This document shows, one piece after another, positions 1 to 8,228 of a DNA stretch of 43,414 nt. The translations under genes and the position numbers were made by a program. Within the stretch, counting starts at the first letter, position 1. Every line of letters starts with the position of its first letter. Source of the DNA: Dehalococcoidia bacterium (GTDB lineage: Bacteria; Chloroflexota; Dehalococcoidia; Lucifugimonadales; UBA1123). The stretch is taken from NCBI GenBank assembly GCA_021295915.1, contig JAGWBK010000026.1, positions 29,626-73,039 of the forward strand, given 5' to 3'. A model generated the notes under the pieces. The model had not been told where the DNA came from and did not search any database. It saw nothing but the letters and a program-made list of their open reading frames with translations.

Positions 1-123
1 CCCCATCCCCTGGATTCCGGCCTTCGCCGGAATGACGGTTTGCGAATACCTACCCCTGTCAGCTCCCTCAGGGAGAGGGTTAGAGCCTGCCCCGGACTTG
101 ATCCGGGGGTGAGGGTGAAAAAC
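1..123. repeat. Composite interspersed palindromic repeat block
   Basis: This holds a CCTGGATTCCGG...CCGGAATGACGG palindrome, a CTCCCTCAGGGAG core, a GCCTGCCCCGGACTTGATCC element and the tail GGTGAGGGTGAAAA. All four modules recur in other gaps of this window. The block sits just downstream of the nitrate-reductase-like gene (its 3' end is at 149). Confidence 0.85.
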
Positions 124-148
124 ACGAACACCCACCCCTGTTAATTCG

Positions 149-2266
149 CTAAGTTGGATCATGATTACGTTCAGGCGTATCGACCCTCACAGCACACACC
201 TTGAACTCCGGCATGCGGCTTATCGGGTCGAGCGCGTGATTGGTAAGCCTGTTGGCGGCCTTCCGACCGCCCCAGTGAAATGGCACGAACACTGTGTCGT
301 GCCGAATGCCCGGGCTTAGCCGCACCCTGAAGTCGGCGGACCCGCGCCGGGTGGTTAGAGTTATATTTGCGCCCTCAGCAAGACCGTACGACCGTGCAGT
401 TGAAGGGTGTATCTCCGCGAGAGGGCTGGGGGCGATGCGCCTCAGCTCTCCTATCCTGCGTGTCTGCGTACCCGACTGGTACTGTGCCATCACCCGTCCC
501 GTAGTCAGGAAGAGCGGGTACTTGGCATCCGGCATCTCGGCGGACGGACTGTATCCGGTGGAGTGGAACCGTGCGCGACCGTCGGGAGTCGGGAAGCCGT
601 CGACGAACATCCTCGGCGTGCCGGGATGCGCCTCGTCCGGGCAGGGCCAGAACACGCCTCCGGATTTCTCGATCTTCTCGTAGCTGATTCCCGAGTAGTC
701 CGCCGGACCTCCGGCGCTGGCGCGTCGCAGCTCGTCGAATATCTCCTCGGGACTCTCAAAGTCGAAGTACCTGCCGCGTCCGAGACGATTCGCGAGGTCG
801 GACAGAATCTCGATCTCGTCCCTCGCACCGGGAATGGGATCGAAAGCCCTGCGGCGCAGGATGACGCGCCCCTCCAGGTTGGTCATCGTTCCCTCTTCCT
901 CGGCCCACTGCGCCGTGGGAAGCACCACGTCGGCGAGTTCCGCCGTCTCCGACATGAAGAAGTCACCGACTACCAGGAAGTCCAGGGAGCGAAGTTTCGC
1001 CTCCACGTTCAGGACGTTCGGCGCTGACACGACCACGTTGGAGCCGAATACCATGAGCGAGCGAACGGCCCCCTCATGGCCAAGCGAGTCGAGCAGTTCA
1101 TACGCTGATGGCCCGGGCATCGGCAGTTCCGACTCGGGCACTCCCCACACGTCGGAGACGTGACGGCGAGCCTCGGGATCGGCGAGTAGCCTGTATCCGG
1201 GCAGCTGGTCGGACTTCTGTCCATGCTCCCGTCCGCCCTGGCCGTTTCCCTGTCCCGTGAGACAGCCGTATCCGCTGTTCGGCCTGCCGACCAGCCCCAG
1301 CCCGAGCGCGATGTTGATGTACGAAAGTGTGTTGTTGACTCCCTGCGCCTGCTGCTCGGCTCCCCTCGCGGTGAGTATCATCGCCGAGGAACGGGACTCG
1401 CCCAGCATCCGCGCTGCGCAGACTATCTGCATCTCCGGTACGCCGGTGATGCGCTCGACCCTGTCAGGCCAGTACGATCCCGCACTCGCCTTCGCAAGCT
1501 CGAAGTCCGTAGTGTGCTCTCTTATGTAGTCTTCGTCGATCAGCCCTTCGACGATCATGACGTGGAGCAGCCCGTTGGCCAGTGCTGCGTCGGTGCCGGG
1601 GGTGAGCTGAAGGTGAAGGTCGGCCTTCTGCGCCGTGGGAGTCAGACGGGGGTCAGCAACTATCAGTCTGCCGCCTGCCGCGCGCTGCCTCTCAAAGTAT
1701 TGCATTATGGGGGGCATCGTCTCGGCTGCGTTGCTGCCGACGAGCAGGATGGTCTTCGCCCCAGCGATGTCTTCCACTGGGAAGGGAAGTCCCCTGTCGA
1801 TTCCAAAGGCCCTGATCGAAGCCGCGGCTGCCGAGGACATGCAGAACCGCCCGTTGTAGTCGATGTTGGGTGTCCTGAGGGCGACCCGTGCGAACTTGCC
1901 CATCAGGTATGCCTTCTCGTTGGTGAGAGAACCGCCGCCGAACATCCCGACCGACTCGGGGCCGTACTTCGACTGCGATTCCCTGATGGCCGCCTCGATG
2001 TGGTCCATCGCAGCTTCCCAGCTCGCCGACCTCAGTTGACCGTCCGAGGTGCGAATCAGGGGGGTGCGCAGCCGTTCGGGGTGGGAGAGCGTCTCCGCCG
2101 CAGTCCAGCCCTTTACACACAGAGCGCCCTTGTTGACGGGGAAGGCCTCATTGCCCGTGACGACGGCCTGCTCGAGACTGCCAGAGATGTTCATCCCGCA
2201 CTGGAAAGCGCAGTATGGGCAGTGGGTGGCCGTGGTCTTCTTTGGTGCTTCGGTCTCTGTGGTCAT
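149..2266 (-). CDS. Molybdopterin oxidoreductase, assimilatory nitrate reductase catalytic subunit-like
   Basis: This 705-residue protein belongs to the Mo-bisPGD (DMSO reductase) superfamily. Near the N-terminus Cys16, Cys19, Cys23 and Cys50 (C-x2-C-x3-C-x26-C) are the expected ligands of a [4Fe-4S] cluster. Cys142 in GRFCMSS is the likely molybdenum ligand. GGREHGQKSDQLPGYR in the middle is typical of assimilatory nitrate reductases (NasA/NasC), and the C-terminal molydopterin-dinucleotide-binding domain (TTGRVMAQYQSGTQTRR, then FVPFHWGG) is complete. There is no signal peptide, so a cytoplasmic enzyme reducing nitrate to nitrite is the best guess. A formate-dehydrogenase-like role is the main alternative. 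No nitrite reductase, electron-transfer subunit or nitrate transporter lies beside it. No clear Shine-Dalgarno precedes the ATG at 2266. The metal ligand is Cys, encoded normally, not Sec. Confidence 0.75.
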   Translation of the reverse strand: MTTETEAPKKTTATHCPYCAFQCGMNISGSLEQAVVTGNEAFPVNKGALCVKGWTAAETLSHPERLRTPLIRTSDGQLRSASWEAAMDHIEAAIRESQSKYGPESVGMFGGGSLTNEKAYLMGKFARVALRTPNIDYNGRFCMSSAAAASIRAFGIDRGLPFPVEDIAGAKTILLVGSNAAETMPPIMQYFERQRAAGGRLIVADPRLTPTAQKADLHLQLTPGTDAALANGLLHVMIVEGLIDEDYIREHTTDFELAKASAGSYWPDRVERITGVPEMQIVCAARMLGESRSSAMILTARGAEQQAQGVNNTLSYINIALGLGLVGRPNSGYGCLTGQGNGQGGREHGQKSDQLPGYRLLADPEARRHVSDVWGVPESELPMPGPSAYELLDSLGHEGAVRSLMVFGSNVVVSAPNVLNVEAKLRSLDFLVVGDFFMSETAELADVVLPTAQWAEEEGTMTNLEGRVILRRRAFDPIPGARDEIEILSDLANRLGRGRYFDFESPEEIFDELRRASAGGPADYSGISYEKIEKSGGVFWPCPDEAHPGTPRMFVDGFPTPDGRARFHSTGYSPSAEMPDAKYPLFLTTGRVMAQYQSGTQTRRIGELRRIAPSPLAEIHPSTARSYGLAEGANITLTTRRGSADFRVRLSPGIRHDTVFVPFHWGGRKAANRLTNHALDPISRMPEFKVCAVRVDTPERNHDPT

Positions 2267-2515
2267 ACTCTGATGCAGGAATAATGCTTCACGTATCAGG
2301 GTATGTGAAAAGTTTTACAAAGTTATTTCGCAGAGGTAAAAAGTCTATTACCGACTCGTGAACAAAGTGTTACACAAAGCTGGCCAGCCGCCACTATTCG
2401 AAATGCTCTCACTCGATGCGAGCGGTACAATGTAGGTAGAGCTTGAATCGCATCCCACACATGTCTGTATCACCTGACCCACCTGACCAGAGAGTAGAGC
2501 AGGGAGGACCCCACC

Positions 2516-3073
2516 ATGTCATGGATACGTGAAGCCGAAGAACGACTGCACCCGGCCAATGTCATCAACGTCATGTCCGTCAACCCCAGTGCGATGAAGG
2601 CCGTTAGCAACCTGAACGGCGCCATAACTTTCGGATCGTCTTCGCTCAGTCGAACGCAGGAAGAGGCGATAGCTGCCGTGGTGTCCGTCCAGAACGAGTG
2701 CCGATATTGAACGATGTCTCACGGGGCGTTGCTCCGTAACGTCTCGGACGATCCCGAACTGGCGAGTCACGTAATGCACGACTACAGGAACGCCGACCTG
2801 GACCCCGTGACCAGGGCCATGCTGGACTTCGCTACCAAGCTCACACGCGAGCCGGCCGCCATGGAAGAGTCCGATGTCATAGCGCTCAGAGATCACGGCC
2901 TGACCGACGAGCAGATTCTGTCCGTCGTGCTGATCACATGCACGTTCAACTTCATGACCCGCCTCGCCGATGGCCTCGGAGTCGAGGTCCCCGCCGAACA
3001 CCAGTCCGAAGTAGAGACCTGGCTCACAAGCCCAGCCAAAGACCAACCCTGGCTCATGAAGGCCAAGGGGTGA
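2516..3073 (+). CDS. AhpD-like peroxidase-related protein, candidate selenoprotein (in-frame UGA, residue 65)
   Basis: Read through the TGA at 2708-2710, this is a 185-residue carboxymuconolactone decarboxylase/AhpD-family protein. The sequence before and after the TGA is in the same frame and forms one family motif: E50, then C62-R-Y-[UGA65]-T-M-S-H69. In AhpD the proton-relay and redox residues are E118, C130, C133 and H137, with identical spacing, so UGA65 replaces the reactive second cysteine of CxxC. The start at 2516 has GGGAGGA about 7 nt upstream. The gene ends at a second TGA (3071-3073), so UGA also works as a stop here. A hairpin follows the internal UGA directly. The expected role is reduction of peroxides or a carrier disulfide through a Sec-Cys pair. 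A plain nonsense mutation is the alternative, but it would have to hit the catalytic codon. A standard caller would see two fragments, 2516-2710 and 2714-3073. Confidence 0.8.
2713..2743 (+). promoter_or_regulatory. SECIS-like hairpin after the AhpD-like UGA
   Basis: ACGGGGC (2721-2727) pairs with GCUCCGU (2731-2737): seven pairs including one G-U, enclosing the triloop GUU. A lower helix GAUGU (2713-2717) with ACGUC (2739-2743) is possible across an asymmetric internal loop. The apical loop starts 17 nt after the UGA and begins with G, as commonly described for bacterial SECIS elements. Folding was done by eye. Confidence 0.55.
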
Positions 3074-3082
3074 CTTAGACCC

Positions 3083-4090
3083 TCAAATATTGAACTGCGG
3101 GTCGTCGTAGTCGTGGAGCTTGTTGTAGATCTGGATGCGCCAGCGCTGGGTGTCGGCCACCATCAGCCTGGAGTTGCGACTGTCGAACTCGACCGCTGAG
3201 GGCAGTGCGAAGCGCCACTCCGGCTCCAGCGTGTATACGCGGCGTCGCGCCTTGTACACGTCCGGGTTGGAGCGGACATACTCCAGCTGCCACTTCGACA
3301 GCTCCTGCGCATCGCCGATGAACGTCGTGACGTATTCGCGGTCGGCGGTGAATGCCTGCACCCTGTGGTTGGCCCAGTCGCACACGTAGATGTCACCGTC
3401 CGGGTCGATGGCGACGTCCGACGGGTGATCGAACTCGTAGTCGCCAGAGCCCTTACTGCCCAGCTCGAACATGAACACGGCGTCCGCGTCGAACTTCTGG
3501 ATGCGGTGGTTCAGGTGGTCGGCGACGTAGATGCAGCCGTCTGCGTCGGTCGTGATGCCCCAGGGAGCCCTGAACTGGCCGGGATCAGACCCTTCGCTGC
3601 CCCACTCGGACAGGTAGCGGCCATCGCGACTGAGCTTCTGGACACGGTGGTTCATGGTGTCCACGACCAGCAGGTTGTCGTCTTGGTCGATCGTGATGCC
3701 CGACGGCCTGCTGAACTGGACCTCGCCGTCGCCCGACGAACCGAACGAGCGGAGGAACTCGCCGCCTTCCGAGAACACTGATATCCGATCGGTCATGGCA
3801 TCTGTGACGTAGATGTTGTAGTCCGAGTCGAGCGCGATGCCCGAGGTCCACATCAGCTGCCCGGGTCCTTGTCCAGACTCCCCGATGCGCTGGACCATCT
3901 CTTCCTCGCCTGGGTAGAGCCCGACCGTGTACTTCGTTATCCCGCGACCGCCGCCAAGTGCGGACACGACCGCGTACATCTCATTGTCCCGGCCGAACGC
4001 CACCGCGAGCGGACCCATAACCTGGTCGCGACCACCCACCACGTGGCTGAAGTCGTAGACTCGTTCTCCAACTATCTTCGTTAGCATCAT
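3083..4090 (-). CDS. NHL-repeat six-bladed beta-propeller protein (module 1)
   Basis: This 335-residue protein is made of tandem NHL repeats. The phrase pattern PxGI-D-DGxIYVaDxxNHRVQKF recurs, for example LNHRIQKF, ANHRVQAF and MNHRVQKL, with linkers such as GSEGSDPGQF. There is no signal peptide or membrane segment, so it is probably cytoplasmic, and the ligand is unknown. It lies downstream of the DUF1800 gene at 4309-5706 on the same strand, separated by a repeat block. The same arrangement recurs at 24814-27307 and, with DUF1501 added, at 39015-42791. Its C-terminal signature (QIYNK, two to four residues, DY, then PQFNI) is shared with the copy at 24814. The start at 4090 has AGGAA 8 nt upstream; the next codon is also ATG and matches the start of the paralogue. 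Function is not known. Confidence 0.85.
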   Translation of the reverse strand: MMLTKIVGERVYDFSHVVGGRDQVMGPLAVAFGRDNEMYAVVSALGGGRGITKYTVGLYPGEEEMVQRIGESGQGPGQLMWTSGIALDSDYNIYVTDAMTDRISVFSEGGEFLRSFGSSGDGEVQFSRPSGITIDQDDNLLVVDTMNHRVQKLSRDGRYLSEWGSEGSDPGQFRAPWGITTDADGCIYVADHLNHRIQKFDADAVFMFELGSKGSGDYEFDHPSDVAIDPDGDIYVCDWANHRVQAFTADREYVTTFIGDAQELSKWQLEYVRSNPDVYKARRRVYTLEPEWRFALPSAVEFDSRNSRLMVADTQRWRIQIYNKLHDYDDPQFNI

Positions 4091-4188
4091 TGGTCTGATT
4101 CCTGGTCCTTGATCTGAATAACCCTCTCTCGCTAAGGACTGGAAGGGGTGTGCAGATCCAGCTATTGCGATTGAAACTCACTCAACTG

Positions 4189-4299
4189 ACCCCCTCTCCC
4201 TGGGGGCTGGGAGGGGTAGGTAAACTGGCAATTCGTTCGTCCTGAGCTTGTCGAAGGACATCCCCACCCCCTGGGTCCCAACCTCCGCCGGAACGACGG
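4189..4299. repeat. Composite interspersed repeat block
   Basis: This contains a CCCCCTCTCCCT half-palindrome, the GGTAGGTAAACTGGCAATTC module, the CCTGAGCTTGTCGAAGGACA near-palindrome and a degenerate CTGGGTCCC...CCGGAACGACGG element. It lies between the DUF1800 and NHL genes of module 1. Confidence 0.85.
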
Positions 4300-4308
4300 T
4301 CGTATTTC

Positions 4309-5706
4309 CTAAGCGAACTGGTACTCCCTCGTGGCAACTATCAACTGAAGCAGCTCAGCCACCCGCCGGGCCGAATCCGCCTCGTTGGCGTCGTCCCATG
4401 TGAAGTCACCGTTGGTCGAGGCGTGCTCTATCAGCTCCTCGCGGGTCTCGTCCTTCACCACCATGGGACCGAGCAGGTCCAGGCACGTATCGACAGCCGA
4501 CTCCGGCGACGCGCCCGAGGTCTTCACCCGATCAATGATCGCGCTGACTCCGGGGCGGTCTAACTCTCTGACCATGTCGGCGACGAAGTTGGCGCGCTTC
4601 ATCAGAGAGCCGCTGTTGATCCACTCGACGCCCGAGTGCCAGCCCTCCACGCTCGGAGGGTTGAGCAGCTCCTGCCCCATGTACGTGATGTGGTTGGAGT
4701 AGTCGAATGTCTCGGGACCGGCTAGCTCCGCGCCGCCGACCATCCTCAGCGTGCCGATGACAACCTCGGTCGGGTTCTTGACCTTGGTGAACTGGGCTTC
4801 CTTGAAGAAGTCGGAGTTGAACAGCACCCGCAGCGTATGCTCGATGTCGAAGTCCGACTCGGTCAGCGCATTTGCGAGCACCTCGATGGCTGCAGGATCG
4901 CGTGGCGGGGTATGCTCCCACGCGGGCACCTGGACTTCGTCGGCGACGAAGAAGCTGTACATGTGCCGGGCGATGAACCTCGCCGTAGCGGGATGCGCCA
5001 GCACGATGTCTATGATGTCCTCGCCGTTGAAGTTGCCGGTGTGTCCCAGGAAGTTCTTCTCGCCGTCGTCGTGGTCGTCGGGGCGGTACTCGAAGTACCA
5101 GTCCCAGCGTCCCATGTGGAACCGCGGCAGCTTGGGCGTCATCGTCCAGCCCGTGAAGGCGCGAGAGCACTCGTACACGTCCTCTTCGGTGTAGTTGCCG
5201 ACTCCCATGGTGAAGAGCTCTAGAAGCTCACGGCCCCAGTTCTCGTTGATCGCCGTGGCGTGGTTCTCGTGGTTGTCCAGCCAGAACAGCATCGCGGGAT
5301 TCCTGGAGACCTTCAGGAGCAGGTCCCGGTACTTGCCGAGTCCCTTCTCGCGGAAGATGTCGATCATGTCGGTGATCTCGTCGTAGTGGTCGACCTTCGA
5401 TACTCCCGTCGCGAAGATCTGGTGCCAGAAGAGACACATCTTCTCCTGGAGTGGAGTCTCGGTGTTGATCATGCGCCACACCCAGCCGGTCTGGCCGATA
5501 CCCCCGAGGGTGCCTGGCTTCCACTGGAAGTGGTAGTAGCGTAGGAACTGGTAGATGTCCACCGGCTCGTGAGCCTCGGGATGAAGCAGGTCCTCTACGG
5601 TCGCCTCGTAGCCAGCGGCGACTAGACGCTCGAGTTCGTCCCGCGTGGCCCCGAACCCTGCTCTCCGCATGAGGTGTGCCATCTGTGACAATTCGTTGCT
5701 GGACAT
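4309..5706 (-). CDS. DUF1800 family protein (module 1)
   Basis: This 465-residue protein starts with the family hallmark MAHLMRRAGFGATRDELE. It continues with LFWHQIFATGVSKV, WGRELLELFTMGVGNYTEED, FTGWT, ATARFIARHMYSFFVAD and LLNPPSVEGWHSG, which cover the whole DUF1800 domain. DUF1800 proteins are usually found beside DUF1501 proteins and often carry export signals; this one has neither a signal peptide nor a neighbouring DUF1501 gene. I chose the start at 5706 rather than 5712 because AGGAG lies 8 nt upstream of it and because the copy at 25910 then has the same length. It is followed on the same strand by an NHL-propeller gene, probably co-transcribed. The biochemical activity of the family is unknown. 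Confidence 0.9.
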   Translation of the reverse strand: MSSNELSQMAHLMRRAGFGATRDELERLVAAGYEATVEDLLHPEAHEPVDIYQFLRYYHFQWKPGTLGGIGQTGWVWRMINTETPLQEKMCLFWHQIFATGVSKVDHYDEITDMIDIFREKGLGKYRDLLLKVSRNPAMLFWLDNHENHATAINENWGRELLELFTMGVGNYTEEDVYECSRAFTGWTMTPKLPRFHMGRWDWYFEYRPDDHDDGEKNFLGHTGNFNGEDIIDIVLAHPATARFIARHMYSFFVADEVQVPAWEHTPPRDPAAIEVLANALTESDFDIEHTLRVLFNSDFFKEAQFTKVKNPTEVVIGTLRMVGGAELAGPETFDYSNHITYMGQELLNPPSVEGWHSGVEWINSGSLMKRANFVADMVRELDRPGVSAIIDRVKTSGASPESAVDTCLDLLGPMVVKDETREELIEHASTNGDFTWDDANEADSARRVAELLQLIVATREYQFA

Positions 5707-5846
5707 AAGCATGTCTCCTGGTGCGTGATGGTCAGAAATGCCCGCGCGACTGGCAACTGCCCACAGTCACGACGGCCATCAATCGGATTATACCCCGTGA
5801 CCGCACATTTCCGCACCACGACCGCCTGTACCAGGTCCATACCCGG

Positions 5847-6107
5847 GAGCGCGGGCGTCCCGCCCGCATCCATCAGCCCCCTCTCCCTTGATGGGCTTAC
5901 AGGGTAGGTAAACCGACAACTCGTTCGTCCTGAGCTTGTCGAAGGACACCCCCGGCCCCTGGATTCCCGCTTCCGCGGGAATGACGGTTTGTGACACATA
6001 CCCCTATAAGCCCTTGATGGGATAGGTTCAGGGTGAGGGTGAATCCTAGCCCGCACTCAACTGCCCCCTCTCCCTTGATGGGAGAGGGCTGGGGTGAGGG
6101 TGAAAAC
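5847..6107. repeat. Composite interspersed repeat block filling a gene-free gap
   Basis: The 412-nt gap 5707-6118 is mostly repeat. It starts with GAGCGCGGGCGTCCCGCCCG (5847). Next come the CCCCTCTCCCTTGATGGG module, the CGTCCTGAGCTTGTCGAAGG near-palindrome, and GATTCCCGCTTCCGCGGGAA. It ends with a second CCCTCTCCCTTGATGGGAG copy with the tail GGGGTGAGGGTGAAAA. I see no gene in it. Confidence 0.85.
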
Positions 6108-6118
6108 CCCGCCTGAAT

Positions 6119-6421
6119 CTACCCAGCCACCCGCAGCCTCTGCCGCCTGGCCCCAGCCACCCTCGCAATGTCCCCCTTGACCTCCATGTCGAGCTTCACA
6201 CAGGTCGTGTACCAGGAAACAGAGCCGAGGTCCGACAGCTGCTCAGGACTGAGCCGCCCCTCGACAAGTCCAGGCAGGTCCCTGAACTCCACGCCCTCAG
6301 AGCTGCCGCCGACGATGTCCAGGATGACACCTCTAAGCAGGTCGTACTTCCACTTGTGGATTCGTGTCGGCTTCTTACCCGGAGTGGGCGTCTCGCAGAC
6401 GACCCTCTCTTCAGCAGCCAT
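6119..6421 (-). CDS. DUF6958-like small protein
   Basis: This 100-residue protein has the pattern KYDLLRGVILDIV, then a short helical segment, then GSVSWYTTCVKLDMEVKGDI and a basic end. I recognise the SVSWY...VKLD-E--G-I pattern from a small uncharacterised family (DUF6958). Its layout resembles a winged-helix fold, which would fit nucleic-acid binding, but that is inference. The ATG at 6421 has GAGG about 8 nt upstream. It starts only 9 nt after the stop of the OsmC-like gene at 6431-6946, so the two are probably one operon. No catalytic motif is visible. Confidence 0.65.
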   Translation of the reverse strand: MAAEERVVCETPTPGKKPTRIHKWKYDLLRGVILDIVGGSSEGVEFRDLPGLVEGRLSPEQLSDLGSVSWYTTCVKLDMEVKGDIARVAGARRQRLRVAG

Positions 6422-6430
6422 CCCTGAACC

Positions 6431-6946
6431 TCACTCCAGGTAGCTTGTCGCCTCTTTGCCGTTGAGCTTGAGCGTGCTCTTTATGGGCACGGCGGTCTCC
6501 ACAAGCCTCTCGGCAAAGCAACCCTGCTTCGCGAGGCGAATGACGTAGGCTACCTCTTCCTCGGGAGCGTCCGAGACAACTTCGAACTCGGAGTGGACCT
6601 CGGTAACCCCGCTGGTGACCGTTCCAGCCAGCACAGAGCCGGACAGGTAGTAGTCCATTTCAACGTGGACGCGGGCCTTGGTGATCGGGAGTTTTCTCAT
6701 TGTAGCGTACCGCTTCAACTGGGTTAGCAGTCAAAACCCGATGCCGGAGGTTATGTACGTCAGCGGTGGGGGATAGGCGTCCTCTCCACCCATCCGTTCC
6801 GGCTCGTCGCAGTAGATCACGAACTGCTCGCGAGTCCCCTTGTGGAGCATCTTCTCGACGTGCTCGCAGTCGACGGCTATTGTGCGTGGCGTCACCCGCT
6901 GCGGGAGTTCGTCACCATGTACTTCGTGTGGAATATCGGTAGTCAT
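6431..6946 (-). CDS. OsmC-like protein, candidate selenoprotein (in-frame UGA, residue 72)
   Basis: Read through the TGA at 6733-6731, this is a 171-residue OsmC/Ohr-family protein. The N-terminal part ends ERMGGEDAYPPPLTYITSGIGF. After the UGA the same frame continues LLTQLKRYATMRKLPITKA, then SGSVLAGTV and the typical end APEEEVAYVIRLAKQGCF...VPIKSTLKLNG. OsmC proteins reduce organic hydroperoxides with two cysteines. The UGA sits where the first (peroxidatic) cysteine belongs, after the PxxL...G(I/V)GF helix, and Cys143 in KQGCF is the second. The start at 6946 has GGAG 7 nt upstream. The gene also ends in TGA (6433-6431), so UGA has both roles in one gene. A DUF6958-like gene follows after 9 nt. 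Conventional calling would give two fragments, 6731-6946 and 6431-6718. A nonsense mutation is the alternative. Confidence 0.8.
6700..6718 (-). promoter_or_regulatory. SECIS-like hairpin after the OsmC-like UGA
   Basis: On the minus strand UUGAAGCG (6718-6711) pairs with CGCUACAA (6707-6700) around the triloop GUA, with a single A-A mismatch; a G-U pair can extend the base. The loop begins 20 nt after the UGA and starts with G. It lacks the GUUG loop shared by the other three hairpins. Folded by eye. Confidence 0.5.
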
Positions 6947-7005
6947 GTCGGGTCTCCATTGCTGCGCACCGATGTGCTTGCGGGGATGACCCTATCCTAC
7001 TTCAC

Positions 7006-7278
7006 TCAGGCTCTCCGAGTGAACGTGTCTCGACCCTTCCACCCGGACAGTGACAATATCCACGTTGTGGTACTTCTGGTGCCGGACACGGTCGGGGTAA
7101 TGATGCGCCGCAGCACAGAGAGCTTTGCGGTGAGCGCCAACTGGAATACTGCAGAGACGATGATCGTAACGTACGCGGCCACCGCCACCAGCATCCCCAT
7201 GACCGCCTGAAAGCCGAGTCCTGCCGCGCCGAATAGCCTAGTCCCCAATCCAGTGCTACACTCTACGGCGTTCGACAC
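7006..7278 (-). CDS. Possible small membrane protein, doubtful
   Basis: The gap 6947-7314 holds only this 90-codon reading frame, which opens with GTG. A hydrophobic stretch around residues 19-50 (GLGFQAVMGMLVAVAAYVTI and beyond) could form one or two membrane helices, and third codon positions there are G/C-rich as in real genes nearby. The ribosome site is poor: the purine run touches the GTG, and an internal ATG near residue 27 is an alternative. I recognise no family. It could be a spurious frame in an intergenic region between divergent genes. Confidence 0.3.
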   Translation of the reverse strand: MSNAVECSTGLGTRLFGAAGLGFQAVMGMLVAVAAYVTIIVSAVFQLALTAKLSVLRRIITPTVSGTRSTTTWILSLSGWKGRDTFTRRA

Positions 7279-7314
7279 TCTCCGCCTGATTCACCTGACC
7301 CTGGGGGATGACTC

Positions 7315-8196
7315 ATGACTTCCGTTGGCACAGATACCCTCACGTTTGAACTCGCCCAGGACTTCCCCAAGCTTCCCGACGGTGAGGCTTTCGATGTAGT
7401 CAGCACTGTCGCTACCGACTCGCGGGACAGGCTCTACGTCTTTCAGAGGACGGATCCCCCCGTGGTCGTCTTCGACAAAGAAGGCAACTATCTGAACGCA
7501 TGGGGACACGGCGCCTTCAACTCTCCGCACGGCATGAGCATCAGCGACGACGTTGTCTATCTGACCGACCGCGACGACTCCGTCGCCGTGTCATACACCC
7601 TGGAGGGCAGGCCACTGTTGGTGATCGGAGAACGCGGCGTTCACTCCGACACAGGATGCGAGGGACCCGGCGACATGGTCCCCCGGGCCGCCGGGCCGTT
7701 CAACTATCCCACCGAGATGGTGAAGGGTCCCTCCGGCAGCATCTACGTCTCCGACGGCTACCGAAACAGCAGGATTCACAAGTTCACCGGAGATGGCGAG
7801 TTCATCAAGTCCTGGGGAACGCCGGGGAGCTCAGCGCCGGGCGAGTTCCACCTGCCGCACAGCCTGATGGTGGATGCAGACGAGAAGGTCTACGTCTGCG
7901 ACCGCGCCAATCGCCGCATCCAGATATTCGACGGCGACGGCGAATTCATCACCATGTGGACCGGCATGGGTGGGCCGAATGACATATCGCAGGGCTCGGA
8001 CGGTAACTTCTACATCTGCGAGCAGGCCGCCGACGACAATCCCTCACGCCTCACCATCCGGGACGGCGACGGCGAGGTGCTGGCCCGATGGGACCTTCTT
8101 CGCCACGCCCACGGCCTATGGGTCGACTCCCAGGGCGACATATATCTCGGACTGACGACAAGCCACAGCGTGGACAAGTACGTGCGCGTAAGCTAA
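7315..8196 (+). CDS. NHL-repeat beta-propeller protein
   Basis: This 293-residue protein has NHL repeats such as PTEMVKGPSGSIYVSDGYRN, LPHSLMVDADEKVYVCDRAN and RRIQIFDGDGEFI. The pattern resembles the bacterial propellers annotated as peptidyl-alpha-hydroxyglycine alpha-amidating lyase-like, but lyase activity cannot be inferred. There is no signal peptide. The ATG at 7315 has a strong GGGGGATGA upstream. It is followed 32 nt later by a RidA-like gene on the same strand, which suggests an operon. It is not part of a DUF1800 module, and it differs from the three module propellers in length and ends. Confidence 0.85.
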   Translation: MTSVGTDTLTFELAQDFPKLPDGEAFDVVSTVATDSRDRLYVFQRTDPPVVVFDKEGNYLNAWGHGAFNSPHGMSISDDVVYLTDRDDSVAVSYTLEGRPLLVIGERGVHSDTGCEGPGDMVPRAAGPFNYPTEMVKGPSGSIYVSDGYRNSRIHKFTGDGEFIKSWGTPGSSAPGEFHLPHSLMVDADEKVYVCDRANRRIQIFDGDGEFITMWTGMGGPNDISQGSDGNFYICEQAADDNPSRLTIRDGDGEVLARWDLLRHAHGLWVDSQGDIYLGLTTSHSVDKYVRVS

Positions 8197-8228
8197 CACT
8201 TCCGTCTTAATTCTAGGAGGAATCGAAC

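Noticed and set aside
1223-2284. A 353-codon open frame on the plus strand opposite the nitrate-reductase-like gene
   Set aside because: It is Arg/Val/Gly-rich with no recognisable motif and is fully explained as a shadow of the GC-rich minus-strand gene. The same applies to the antisense frame at 26237-27274.
2395-2431. Promoter with TACAAT at 2426-2431 before the AhpD-like gene
   Set aside because: The -10-like hexamer is good, but no -35 box at 16-18 nt spacing is visible, so I did not list it.
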